Assembly (NCBI RefSeq): GCF_021412625.1
Contig: NZ_JAKCFI010000018.1
Coordinates: 43,637-107,636 of the forward strand
From: Myxococcus stipitatus
GTDB taxonomy: Bacteria > Myxococcota > Myxococcia > Myxococcales > Myxococcaceae
Reading direction: 5' to 3'
DNA length: 64,000 nucleotides
The notes beneath the pieces were generated by a model. The model ran no database searches, had not been told where the DNA came from, and saw only the letters and a program-made list of their open reading frames with translations. Below, piece after piece: positions 55,216 through 62,878 of the stretch. The stretch's first letter is position 1. Every line of letters begins with the position of its first letter. Position numbers and translations under genes: made by a program.

Positions 55216-56262
55216 GTGGCGCGCAAGCGGGCCCAGGGCGGCTTCAGCATTCCGTGGTGGGCATGGCTTGGCGTGGCCCTGCTCGTGCCCGTGGTGCTGC
55301 TCAACGCGGCCATCTCCTGGTTGGGTGACACGCAGGTGTCGCCGCTGTCGTTCTCCTTCATGGAGATGAAGGTGAACGCGCTGCGCAGCTACGCGGCCCA
55401 CCGGACGTCGTGCCTGCTGGATGGACACGAGGAGCTGGAGCCCCTCATCGACTCGGCCGAGCGGCGACACCGGCTTCCCCCCGGGCTGCTGCACGCGCTG
55501 GTGCAGGTGGAGTCGGAGGGGCGCGTGCACCGGATTTCTCCCGCGGGAGCGATGGGGCCGGGGCAGCTCATGCCGACCACGGCGGCGATGCTGGGCGTGA
55601 AGGACCCGTTCGACCCGGAGCCCGCGCTGGACGCGAGCGCGCGCTACCTCGCGGAGCAGTTGCGCCGCTTCCGTGACGTGCGGCTCGCGGTGGCCGCGTA
55701 CAACGCGGGCCCTGGCGCGGTGAACGGGCGCGTGCCTCGGAATGGCGAGACGGAGTACTACGTGCCGAAGGTGCTCGCGGCCTGGGAGCGCACGCGCCCG
55801 CCGCCGCCGCGTCCGGCACCCGCGCGCCCCGTGCTGGCGAGCGTCGCGAAGCCCACGGCTCCCGCGCGGGTCTCGGGGGGCGAGGTGGCGGAGGGGAAGC
55901 AGACCAGGCCCGAGAGGTCCACGGTCCGCGCCAAGCCTTCCGGGCCGGCGCGGCATGGTCCGGCGGCGCCCGCTCGGTCGGCCACGGCCCCGAAGTCCTC
56001 GACGCCAGTCCGACCCGTCGCCGTGGCCTCGCGACCGGCCAACGCCCAGGTGAAGTCTCCCCCGCGTCCCACGAGCAGCAGGGGCTCGGGCAAGGCGGGT
56101 GGAACTACGAGCGCCCGATCGAGCACGGCCTCCTCCTCTGATAGAGCCAAGTCGACGCCTCCAGCGCGGCCGGCCCCCACGGGCTCCCCGGCCACGCCTC
56201 CGAGCGCGAGCGCCCGTTCGGCGGCGACACCAAGCTCCGGTCGGGTCACGCCCGGGGCCTAA
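55216..56262 (+). CDS. Membrane-anchored lytic transglycosylase with a long disordered tail
   Basis: A 348-residue protein of the soluble-lytic-transglycosylase (SLT, GH23) type. It has a membrane anchor near the N-terminus (WWAWLGVALLVPVVLLNAAISWL), then the SLT domain at about 75-190, with the catalytic Glu in VQVESEGR, the motif SPAGAMGPGQLMP and AVAAYNAGPGAVNG. The remaining ~150 residues are Pro/Ser/Ala/Arg-rich and apparently unstructured. It cleaves peptidoglycan by making anhydro-muramic ends. It starts with GTG at 55216, nine bases after the TetR stop, so it may share its transcript. An IS66 array begins 78 bases downstream. Confidence 0.85.
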   Translation: MARKRAQGGFSIPWWAWLGVALLVPVVLLNAAISWLGDTQVSPLSFSFMEMKVNALRSYAAHRTSCLLDGHEELEPLIDSAERRHRLPPGLLHALVQVESEGRVHRISPAGAMGPGQLMPTTAAMLGVKDPFDPEPALDASARYLAEQLRRFRDVRLAVAAYNAGPGAVNGRVPRNGETEYYVPKVLAAWERTRPPPPRPAPARPVLASVAKPTAPARVSGGEVAEGKQTRPERSTVRAKPSGPARHGPAAPARSATAPKSSTPVRPVAVASRPANAQVKSPPRPTSSRGSGKAGGTTSARSSTASSSDRAKSTPPARPAPTGSPATPPSASARSAATPSSGRVTPGA

Positions 56263-56274
56263 TCTCAATGCCAG

Positions 56275-56340
56275 TCAGTTAGGGCGAGGGCGCTTCATCC
56301 ACTTCTTGTCGTAGTTGCTCATCTTGACCTCTACGACACG
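56275..56340 (-). pseudogene. 3' remnant of a gene cut off by the IS66 element
   Basis: On the minus strand, the 66 bases adjoining the left end of the IS66 element encode a ~21-residue C-terminus (ending NYDKKWMKRPRPN) followed by a stop at 56275-56277. Reading continues into the IS, where no coding sense exists. It looks like the tail of a gene whose body was lost or displaced; its identity is not recognised. Confidence 0.35.
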
Positions 56341-56396
56341 GTAACCGACCGACGGCGGGCGTCCTGAGTTGAGCGCGCCTTGCCGGTTCTTGGGGC

Positions 56397-56750
56397 ATGC
56401 GACGACCCAATCCAGATGAGTGGCCGAAGTTGCTGGAGGAGTTCGAGGCAAGTGGGCTGCAGCAGAAGGAGTTCGTGGCCAAGCACGACCTGTCCTTGGG
56501 CACGCTGCAGCACTGGCTCTACAAGAAGCGCAAGAAGCGGGGCCTCCGGGCGTCCGACTTGGCCGCCGAATCAGTCGCCGCCATCCTCCCGCTGGAAGTT
56601 GTAGCGTCGCCCGCGCCGCAGGCGCGGGAGCGCTTCTTCGAGGTCGCCACCGTGGGCGGCATGGTGCTGCGCTTCCCGGTGGGCGCGGACGCGGCCTACG
56701 TCGCGCGGCTCCTCGCGGCCCTCGGGGCAGGCACGGCGGCGAGCACCTGA
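56397..56750 (+). CDS. tnpA: IS66 accessory protein TnpA (copy 1)
   Basis: A 117-residue IS66-type TnpA. N-terminal helix-turn-helix pattern (WPKLLEEFEASGLQQKEFVAKHDLSLGTLQHWL) and a C-terminal part (FFEVATVGGMVLRFPVGADAAYVARLLAAL) like other IS66 TnpA. It differs from the second copy at nine or so residues, all in the first 65. TnpA, TnpB and TnpC are all normally needed for IS66 transposition. Its stop overlaps the tnpB start (TGATG at 56748-56752). Confidence 0.85.
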   Translation: MRRPNPDEWPKLLEEFEASGLQQKEFVAKHDLSLGTLQHWLYKKRKKRGLRASDLAAESVAAILPLEVVASPAPQARERFFEVATVGGMVLRFPVGADAAYVARLLAALGAGTAAST

Positions 56751-57373
56751 TGCTGCTGCGGCTTCCTCGCACGGTGCGCATCCTGCTGGCGCGCGAGCCC
56801 GTCGACATGCGCAAGAGCATCGATGGCCTCGCGGCCGTCGTGCGCATGGCGTGGCAGGAGGACCTGTACGCCGGCCACCTCTTCGTCTTCGTGTCGCGAC
56901 GAGGAGACCGGGTGAAAGTCCTCAGCTGGGATGTGGGCGGCTTCGTGCTGACGTACAAGCGGCTGGAGAAGGGGCGCTTCAAGGTACCGGCCATCGGCGA
57001 GGAGTTGCTCGGCGCCCAGCTCGATGCCACCCAGCTGTCGATGTTGCTGGACGGCCTCGACGTCACGCACGTCCGCAGGCCGGCCAGGTGGGCGCCTCCA
57101 CAGAGCGCCGAGAAGAGCTCCACCGGGCAGCTTGTTTCCCCAGAGCGATGGCAGAAGAGCCCCAGGATGCGCACCGGTGCGGCTGGCGAGAGAGAGCCGA
57201 GCGGCTCGAGGAGGAGAACGCCCGCCTCCGGGAGCGTGTCGCCCGGCTCGAAGCCCAGCTTGCCCAGCTCCAACGTGCCCTCTTCGGCAAGCGGAGCGAG
57301 AAGATGGCGAGCGTCCAGGACGAGCTCCGGCTCGCCTCGGGGGACCGCGCTGGGGCGCGGGCGGCGACGCTGA
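56750..57373 (+). CDS. tnpB: IS66 accessory protein TnpB (copy 1)
   Basis: A 207-residue reading frame whose first ~120 residues are the IS66 Orf2/TnpB family (TVRILLAREPVDMRKSIDGLAAVV near the start, then LYAGHLFVFVSRRGDRVKVLSWD). The usual family length is about 115. The remainder, rich in Ser/Arg/Pro, overlaps tnpC in another frame and may be a lengthened tail or a missed stop. The nucleotide sequence appears identical to copy 2. Confidence 0.8.
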   Translation: MLLRLPRTVRILLAREPVDMRKSIDGLAAVVRMAWQEDLYAGHLFVFVSRRGDRVKVLSWDVGGFVLTYKRLEKGRFKVPAIGEELLGAQLDATQLSMLLDGLDVTHVRRPARWAPPQSAEKSSTGQLVSPERWQKSPRMRTGAAGEREPSGSRRRTPASGSVSPGSKPSLPSSNVPSSASGARRWRASRTSSGSPRGTALGRGRRR

Positions 57374-57558
57374 CGCTGCGAGAGCAGCGGCGCCAGGCGC
57401 GCACCTCCCTTCCCGAGCGCCTCGTCCACCACCGAGTCAGTGCCGCCGTAACCGACCGACGGCGGGCGTCCCGAGCTGAGCAGGCCTTGCCGGTTCTTGG
57501 GTCATGCGACGACCCAATCCGGATGAGTGGCCGAAGTTGGTGGAGGAGTTCGAGGTAA
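57148..57558 (+). pseudogene. tnpC: Truncated IS66 transposase TnpC (copy 1)
   Basis: The first 100 residues (MAEEPQDAHRCGWRERAERL start, leucine-zipper-like coiled coil) equal those of the complete TnpC. At 57448 the second element begins and the frame runs out of register through its terminal repeat to a stop at 57556-57558. The zinc-binding region and the DDE catalytic domain are missing, so it cannot transpose. Confidence 0.85.
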
Positions 57559-57857
57559 GTGGGCTGCAGCAGAAGGAGTTCGTGGCCAAGCACGACCTGT
57601 CCTTGGGCACGCTGCAGTACTGGCTCTACAAGAAGCGCAAGAAGCAGGGCCTCCGGGCGACCGACCTGGCTGCCAAATCGGTCGCCGCCTTCCTCCCGCT
57701 GGAAGTTGTAGCGTCGCCCGCGCCGCAGGCGCGGGAGCGCTTCTTCGAGGTCGCCACCGTGGGCGGCATGGTGCTGCGCTTCCCGGTGGGCGCGGACGCG
57801 GCCTACGTCGCGCGGCTCCTCGCGGCCCTCGGGGCAGGCACGGCGGCGAGCACCTGA
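57504..57857 (+). CDS. tnpA: IS66 accessory protein TnpA (copy 2)
   Basis: A 117-residue TnpA with the same order as copy 1: helix-turn-helix half (WPKLVEEFEVSGLQQKEFVAKHDLSLGTLQYWL) and conserved C-terminal half. It differs from copy 1 only in the first 65 residues (L/V, A/V, H/Y, R/Q, S/T, E/K, I/F). Its stop overlaps the tnpB ATG, as is usual in the family. Confidence 0.88.
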   Translation: MRRPNPDEWPKLVEEFEVSGLQQKEFVAKHDLSLGTLQYWLYKKRKKQGLRATDLAAKSVAAFLPLEVVASPAPQARERFFEVATVGGMVLRFPVGADAAYVARLLAALGAGTAAST

Positions 57858-58480
57858 TGCTGCTGCGGCTTCCTCGCACGGTGCGCATCCTGCTGGCGCG
57901 CGAGCCCGTCGACATGCGCAAGAGCATCGATGGCCTCGCGGCCGTCGTGCGCATGGCGTGGCAGGAGGACCTGTACGCCGGCCACCTCTTCGTCTTCGTG
58001 TCGCGACGAGGAGACCGGGTGAAAGTCCTCAGCTGGGATGTGGGCGGCTTCGTGCTGACGTACAAGCGGCTGGAGAAGGGGCGCTTCAAGGTACCGGCCA
58101 TCGGCGAGGAGTTGCTCGGCGCCCAGCTCGATGCCACCCAGCTGTCGATGTTGCTGGACGGCCTCGACGTCACGCACGTCCGCAGGCCGGCCAGGTGGGC
58201 GCCTCCACAGAGCGCCGAGAAGAGCTCCACCGGGCAGCTTGTTTCCCCAGAGCGATGGCAGAAGAGCCCCAGGATGCGCACCGGTGCGGCTGGCGAGAGA
58301 GAGCCGAGCGGCTCGAGGAGGAGAACGCCCGCCTCCGGGAGCGTGTCGCCCGGCTCGAAGCCCAGCTTGCCCAGCTCCAACGTGCCCTCTTCGGCAAGCG
58401 GAGCGAGAAGATGGCGAGCGTCCAGGACGAGCTCCGGCTCGCCTCGGGGGACCGCGCTGGGGCGCGGGCGGCGACGCTGA
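57857..58480 (+). CDS. tnpB: IS66 accessory protein TnpB (copy 2)
   Basis: Identical in deduced sequence to copy 1: an IS66 Orf2 domain of about 120 residues with a C-terminal extension that overlaps tnpC in another frame. The TnpB family motif MRKSIDGLAAVV is near residue 20. Its function in transposition is accessory and not well defined. Confidence 0.85.
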   Translation: MLLRLPRTVRILLAREPVDMRKSIDGLAAVVRMAWQEDLYAGHLFVFVSRRGDRVKVLSWDVGGFVLTYKRLEKGRFKVPAIGEELLGAQLDATQLSMLLDGLDVTHVRRPARWAPPQSAEKSSTGQLVSPERWQKSPRMRTGAAGEREPSGSRRRTPASGSVSPGSKPSLPSSNVPSSASGARRWRASRTSSGSPRGTALGRGRRR

Positions 58481-59634
58481 CGCTGCGAGAGCAGCGGCGC
58501 CAGGCGCGCACCTCCCTTCCCGAGCGCCTCGTCCACCACCGAGTCAGTGCCGCCGAGCGCCGCTGCCCGGTGTGTGGCGGCACGGACTTGAAGCGCCTGG
58601 GCCCTGGCAAGAGGACGGGCGTGCTCGAGTACGTCCCGGCGCGCCTCGAGCGCCAGGTGCACGTGCAGGAGACGCTGGTGTGTCGGTGTGGGCAGGGCTT
58701 CGTCACGGCCATGGCCCCCAAGGCCCTCGAGCAGGGCCACTACGGCCCCGGGCTGCTGGCGCACCTGGTGACTGCGAAGGTATGCGATTCGATTCCCCTC
58801 TACCGCCAGGCGAAGGCGCTCGCGCGCGCTGGAGCCCCCATTGCTCGCACGACGCTGTGCGACCTCTTCCATGCCGTCGCGGCGGCCACTGCGCCGCTGT
58901 CGGCGCGACTGCTCGCCCTGGTGCGACAGGCCCCCTTGGTGCGCGCGGACGAGACGCCGCAGCGTGTGCTCGACGAAGGCAAGACGCGCCGGGCCTACGT
59001 CTGGACCTTCCGGACCGAGCACCTCATCGCCTACGTGCACAGCCCCAGTCGCAGCGGTGCGACGCCCCAGGCCGTCCTGGGCGGCACGCGCGGCTACCTG
59101 CTCGTCGATGGCTACACCGGCTACAACCGCGTCACCCTGCCCGAGGGCCGCACGCGCGTGGCCTGCTGGGCGCATGTGCGCCGCAAATTCTTCGAGGCGC
59201 AAGCCACCGCGCCCGAGGCCAGGCACGCGCTCGACTTCATCCTGGCCCTCTACCGCGTGGAGCACGAGGCCACCCAGCGCGGCGTGCTGGGAGGGCCCGA
59301 GCACCTGGCGCTGCGCCGTGAGCGGAGTGCGCCGGTACTCGAAGCCTTCGCCACGTGGCTCGCAGAGCAATTGCCGCGGCACCCGCCGCGGGGGCCGATG
59401 GGCCTCGCGCTGCGCTACACCCAAGGCCAGTGGGTGGCCCTCTCACGCTTCCTCGAGGACGCCTCGCTGCCGCTCGACAACAACGCCTCCGAGCGGGCCC
59501 TGCGGGCAATCGCCCTGGGCCGCAAGAACTACCTCTTCGTCGGCAGCGACGAGGCCGGCCAGAACCTCGTGGGGCTCGCCTCACTCGTCGCCACATGCGA
59601 GGCCAACGGCGTCAACCCCGAGGCGTACCTGTGA
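58255..59634 (+). CDS. tnpC: IS66 transposase TnpC, complete
   Basis: A 459-residue IS66 transposase. An N-terminal coiled coil (about residues 15-55), a zinc-finger-type region (CPVCGGTDL, CRCGQGF), then the DDE domain with Asp in VRADETP, Asp in LLVDGYTGYN and Glu in NASERALRAI, and the family ending. The C-terminal IS66 motif GRKNYLFVGSDEAG is present. It is somewhat shorter than many IS66 TnpC (about 500) but all catalytic residues are there, so the element may be active. Overlaps tnpB in another frame. Confidence 0.92.
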   Translation: MAEEPQDAHRCGWRERAERLEEENARLRERVARLEAQLAQLQRALFGKRSEKMASVQDELRLASGDRAGARAATLTLREQRRQARTSLPERLVHHRVSAAERRCPVCGGTDLKRLGPGKRTGVLEYVPARLERQVHVQETLVCRCGQGFVTAMAPKALEQGHYGPGLLAHLVTAKVCDSIPLYRQAKALARAGAPIARTTLCDLFHAVAAATAPLSARLLALVRQAPLVRADETPQRVLDEGKTRRAYVWTFRTEHLIAYVHSPSRSGATPQAVLGGTRGYLLVDGYTGYNRVTLPEGRTRVACWAHVRRKFFEAQATAPEARHALDFILALYRVEHEATQRGVLGGPEHLALRRERSAPVLEAFATWLAEQLPRHPPRGPMGLALRYTQGQWVALSRFLEDASLPLDNNASERALRAIALGRKNYLFVGSDEAGQNLVGLASLVATCEANGVNPEAYL

Positions 59635-59829
59635 CGGACCGGGGTAATGGCTCGCATCCGGCCTCCCACCTGGATGAACTGCTGCCACACCGCTGGTCGC
59701 CGGTGCCAACCGACTCGTCCAGAGCGGCCACCTGCGCTGGGTGCTCAGAGACATCGCTCGGGGCGGTGCGGCGACCACGCCGCGTGTCGCGGTGGTATGC
59801 CCGCAGAACGCCGGCCGTCGGTCGGTTAC

Positions 59830-60086
59830 ACAGCTACGACACTATCCGTCGCTGGTGCAGACGCCATGGAGTGCAGCCCATCGTCCCGACACGCAGTGAC
59901 CAGCCGCGCCAGCGCTCCTTCCGCCACGGCGCATACCGCAAGCGCTGCCGCGTCGAGCATCTCATCAACCGACTGAAGCAGAATCGAAGGGTTGCGACGC
60001 GCTATGAGAAGCGCGCCACCAACTACCTGGCGATGGTGCACATCGCCGCCATACGCCTCTGGCTCCAATTGGCGGACATGCTCTAG
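59830..60086 (+). pseudogene. C-terminal fragment of an IS5-family transposase
   Basis: The ~85 residues directly right of the IS66 end (SYDTIRRWCRRHGVQPIVPT, then KRCRVEHLINRLKQNRRVATRY and NYLAMVHIAAIRLWL) are the last third of an IS5/IS427-type transposase, including its catalytic-Glu region (VEHLINRLKQ). The N-terminal two thirds, and hence the first catalytic Asp residues, are missing; the IS66 block stands in their place. Confidence 0.82.
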
Positions 60087-60190
60087 TGGATGAGGCTGGT
60101 TAGCAGCTCTCCGTGTCTCCCTTTCTCCTTCGAGGGGAACCACACGAAGTGCGGGAGAGTCGATTTGGCGGGGGCAACTCCACCTCTCGG

Positions 60191-62476
60191 CTACGCGCGG
60201 TCGCCAAGACGCGCGAGCAGCCGCTCCTCTTCGGATCGGAGGTTCGGGTCGTCCGGGTCCTCCTGTCGCCAGCCATCGAGAACAGCGAAGACCTTCGCCT
60301 TGTCACCCAGCCGTTCCCAATTCAGTGCGAGAGCGCGATAGATGTCGCTCCGCAGCTTTCTATGGTCAGCAACCGGAATAGCGTTCAGCAGAGCGGCATC
60401 AAGGTATCCTTGTGCTGCCTTCACGGCTTCGATCGCCTTCTCATGATGGAGCCCTCCGGCAAGTTCCTTAGCCAGCCGACTCTTCGCGTACCCGGCATAG
60501 TACTGCAGCAATGGGTTCTTGGGGAGGCATTCCAATCCCTTCTCGGCGGCCTGAAAGGCGCCGCTCCACTCATCCTCGTCGAGTTCCATGCGCACCCAGT
60601 GCTTATACATCTCCTTGTCTCTGCACTTAAGTTCGTATGCACGCTGAAATCGCTCACGGGCATCAGTACGCCTCGGCGGGCGCCAAGTCTTGTAAACGAA
60701 GCCAAGATAGGCGAGCAAGTTGACATTGTTCGGACGCTTCTCCAATCCTTTCTTGAGGAGGGCCTCAGCACCTTCTTGATCGTCACCACGAACGAGGAGC
60801 ACCGCCTTTCGACATAGGGCGCCGACTTCCTCTCGCCCTTGGCGGATTCGCACGTCCCCGCTGAGCGACGCGTGCGCTCCCTGGATCCTCCTCCAGAGAT
60901 CGGTCTTTCCCATGACGCGCTGAACGAGAGCACGTGTGTTAATACCGACGTCGTATCTGTCCTCGCCGTCTATGAATTGGGGCTTGGGGACAAGAAAGAG
61001 TTTTTGCAGTTCTCCGAGTGCTGCCGCGAGCGCCTCGTGACTCTGACCCGTAAGAGCCTGCAGCTCTCCGAAGCTAACCGCGCGTTGCGTCACGCACGCT
61101 GCGGCAAGCAGTTCCCGTGCGACCGAGGACAGCTTATCGAGTTCCCGCCCGAGTGCGTACCGGCGAGCCTCGTCGCCAGAGCGAGCTGTCCATTCCTGGA
61201 TCGCTTGCTTCGCAGGCATCACAACTACGAGGCGGATCAGATCTTCCAGATAGAGTGGCGATGCTCCGGTGCTGTCAACAAGCTGCTTCAGGAGAGACGC
61301 GTCAAGCCTCTTAGCATCCATGCCAAGCAGCTCGTAACGGGAGCGAACGAAGGCCTCTGCATCTTCGCGCGAGAGTCCCGCGACTTGAGTCACGGTGTGG
61401 CCGAGACCGAGTATCGTTCTGCGAGACGTTAGAAGAACCTTTGACTTCGTCTGTGGAACAGAAAGCGTGAAAAACTCAATAGCGTCCTCTCCAGCTCCCT
61501 CAAGCGAGTCGATGTCGTCAACGACAACTAGCGCAGGGAACGCATCGAGCAGCTCGAGCGCGAGGGCGCGCTTAGTCTCAAGCGAGGATGCAGCCTCCTC
61601 CCGCCAACCGAGCAGGCTGAGTAAGCGCGAAAGGGCGCTATCAAGATCGAAGAAGTCGGGATTCTCGATCGAAACCACGTGGCCATCCTCGAACCGTCGG
61701 GCCTTCGCACTCATCCAGAGGACGAGTTGGAACGGCCGTGGAGCGTTTCGTCGAATCTCCTCCGCAAAGGCGTACGCCAGTGCCGACTTTCCGAGTCCTC
61801 CAGCCCCTACAACGGCCCATCGGCGGCTCAAGGGATCGTCGAACCACCGGTGCAGTTGCTGCAACTCCTCGGTTCGACCAACAAACCGGACGACGATTGC
61901 CTCGCGAGCTGGGAGGCGGTCTTCAAGAGGTTGCCGATCATCGCCAGTGTCCGCGATGCCCGTTCGACCAGCCAACTGTGACGCGAGTTCATGGACTCGG
62001 ACTGCCTCAGGTCTGCCGAGCTGCGTGAGCACACGGCGAGCGCAGTCCAGCAAGACAAATGCATCCTCGAAGGAAAGATCGGCCTCGGCGGGGTGTGAAA
62101 GCGGGTCACGGAGCGCCTTGATGTTTTGCATCCACCCGAGTAGCGCCTTCTTGGTCTTCTTTAGATCGCCGCCGCTTCCAGCTGTCTTAGGAACGAGGTG
62201 ATCGGCATAGGTCTCGAACAAATTGAAGAAGTGATTCACGCCCAGGATATCGAGGTCATCGACGAGCGGCGTACCGAGTTCCCCCGTCCGACGGCGTTCC
62301 TCTGCTGCAGTCTTGATCGTGTCCCACTCTTTCAAAAACGGTCGCTTGGCCCTTTCGACATAGTCGGCAGGAAACGCCAGTTGAAGATTCGCGCGAACGT
62401 GGCCGAGCACTGCGTTCCGGTAGATGCGCTGGATTCCTTCGTAGCAGAGCGTGAGGTTGGCGAACTTCGAGTTCAT
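60191..62476 (-). CDS. HEPN-STAND NTPase-TPR protein, likely NLR-type defence protein
   Basis: A 761-residue three-part protein. Residues about 1-155 resemble a Swt1-type HEPN domain with the RNase-type motif R123-x4-H128 (RDPLSH). Residues about 190-480 are a STAND NTPase: Walker A GAGGLGKS at 224-231, Walker B LVVVDDIDSL at 316-325 and a sensor-like LLTSRR at 348-353. Residues about 555-761 are helical TPR-like repeats. This is the order of bacterial NLR-like antiviral proteins: effector, switch, ligand-binding repeats. HEPN RNases degrade RNA when triggered. The gene is visibly AT-richer than its neighbours, single, flanked by IS elements and preceded by GGAGGAGAG six bases from the ATG side, all consistent with recent transfer. 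Confidence 0.82.
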   Translation of the reverse strand: MNSKFANLTLCYEGIQRIYRNAVLGHVRANLQLAFPADYVERAKRPFLKEWDTIKTAAEERRRTGELGTPLVDDLDILGVNHFFNLFETYADHLVPKTAGSGGDLKKTKKALLGWMQNIKALRDPLSHPAEADLSFEDAFVLLDCARRVLTQLGRPEAVRVHELASQLAGRTGIADTGDDRQPLEDRLPAREAIVVRFVGRTEELQQLHRWFDDPLSRRWAVVGAGGLGKSALAYAFAEEIRRNAPRPFQLVLWMSAKARRFEDGHVVSIENPDFFDLDSALSRLLSLLGWREEAASSLETKRALALELLDAFPALVVVDDIDSLEGAGEDAIEFFTLSVPQTKSKVLLTSRRTILGLGHTVTQVAGLSREDAEAFVRSRYELLGMDAKRLDASLLKQLVDSTGASPLYLEDLIRLVVVMPAKQAIQEWTARSGDEARRYALGRELDKLSSVARELLAAACVTQRAVSFGELQALTGQSHEALAAALGELQKLFLVPKPQFIDGEDRYDVGINTRALVQRVMGKTDLWRRIQGAHASLSGDVRIRQGREEVGALCRKAVLLVRGDDQEGAEALLKKGLEKRPNNVNLLAYLGFVYKTWRPPRRTDARERFQRAYELKCRDKEMYKHWVRMELDEDEWSGAFQAAEKGLECLPKNPLLQYYAGYAKSRLAKELAGGLHHEKAIEAVKAAQGYLDAALLNAIPVADHRKLRSDIYRALALNWERLGDKAKVFAVLDGWRQEDPDDPNLRSEEERLLARLGDRA

Positions 62477-62878
62477 CTCTCCTCCAACGCGCAGTAGGCC
62501 CCCCTACCGCCACAGTCAGACGCGGAAGTCTACTACGTGGGTGCGCCCTGTCACCGGGCTACACATACACATATGAGGCCCAGAGGCCCTTTGGCGGAGT
62601 GCGGCCCAGGGGCTCTTCTGCCGGGTGCCACCTTAGCCCGTGGTTGGGACCACATCCCTGCCATCCAGCCCCTGCAGACGCATCTCCACCTACTCTGCCC
62701 CCAAAGTCGGAGACGGTCGTAGGCGGGACACCTTGGAGATGGCGACTGTGAGATCAGTCCCCAGCGCTCTGGGGGCGTGGCCTCCAGGTCGGGGCCGAGC
62801 TAGGCGACCTCGGGGGTAAACCTAAGTGCCCCAGGACGGCTCGCGGTGAGCGTCAAGGTAGTTGTCGCGTGAGAGGAT
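62477..62878. other. 402-base gap between the HEPN-STAND gene and the IS3 element
   Basis: No gene, tRNA or clear repeat is seen. It must contain the promoter of the HEPN-STAND gene (minus strand) and the right end of the IS3 element, whose terminal repeat could not be placed with confidence because the other end lies outside the window. Confidence 0.5.

Larger units (their letters stand above)
56341..57447 (+). mobile_element. Partial IS66-family element (left 1107 bases)
   Basis: It begins with the terminal inverted repeat starting GTAACCGACCGACGGCGGGC at 56341 and stops at 57447, inside tnpC, where a second, complete element begins with the same terminal sequence. It carries tnpA, tnpB and the first 300 bases of tnpC. 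The first roughly 250 bases differ from the complete copy at many positions; the remainder appears identical, a sign of recombination or gene conversion. Confidence 0.85.
57448..59829 (+). mobile_element. Complete IS66-family insertion sequence (2382 bases)
   Basis: Bounded by imperfect terminal inverted repeats: the left end reads GTAACCGACCGACGGCGGGC from 57448, and the right end, read on the minus strand from 59829, GTAACCGACCGACGGCCGGC. It contains tnpA, tnpB, tnpC and a 195-base 3' segment. It appears intact. No clear 8-base target duplication is found around it, because its left neighbour is the truncated copy and its right neighbour an IS5-type remnant. Confidence 0.9.

Noticed and set aside
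60191..62476. Whole region 56.3-64 kb as a prophage or integrative element
   Set aside because: No integrase of the tyrosine or serine type, no phage structural gene and no attachment repeats are seen; IS elements alone explain the mobile features.
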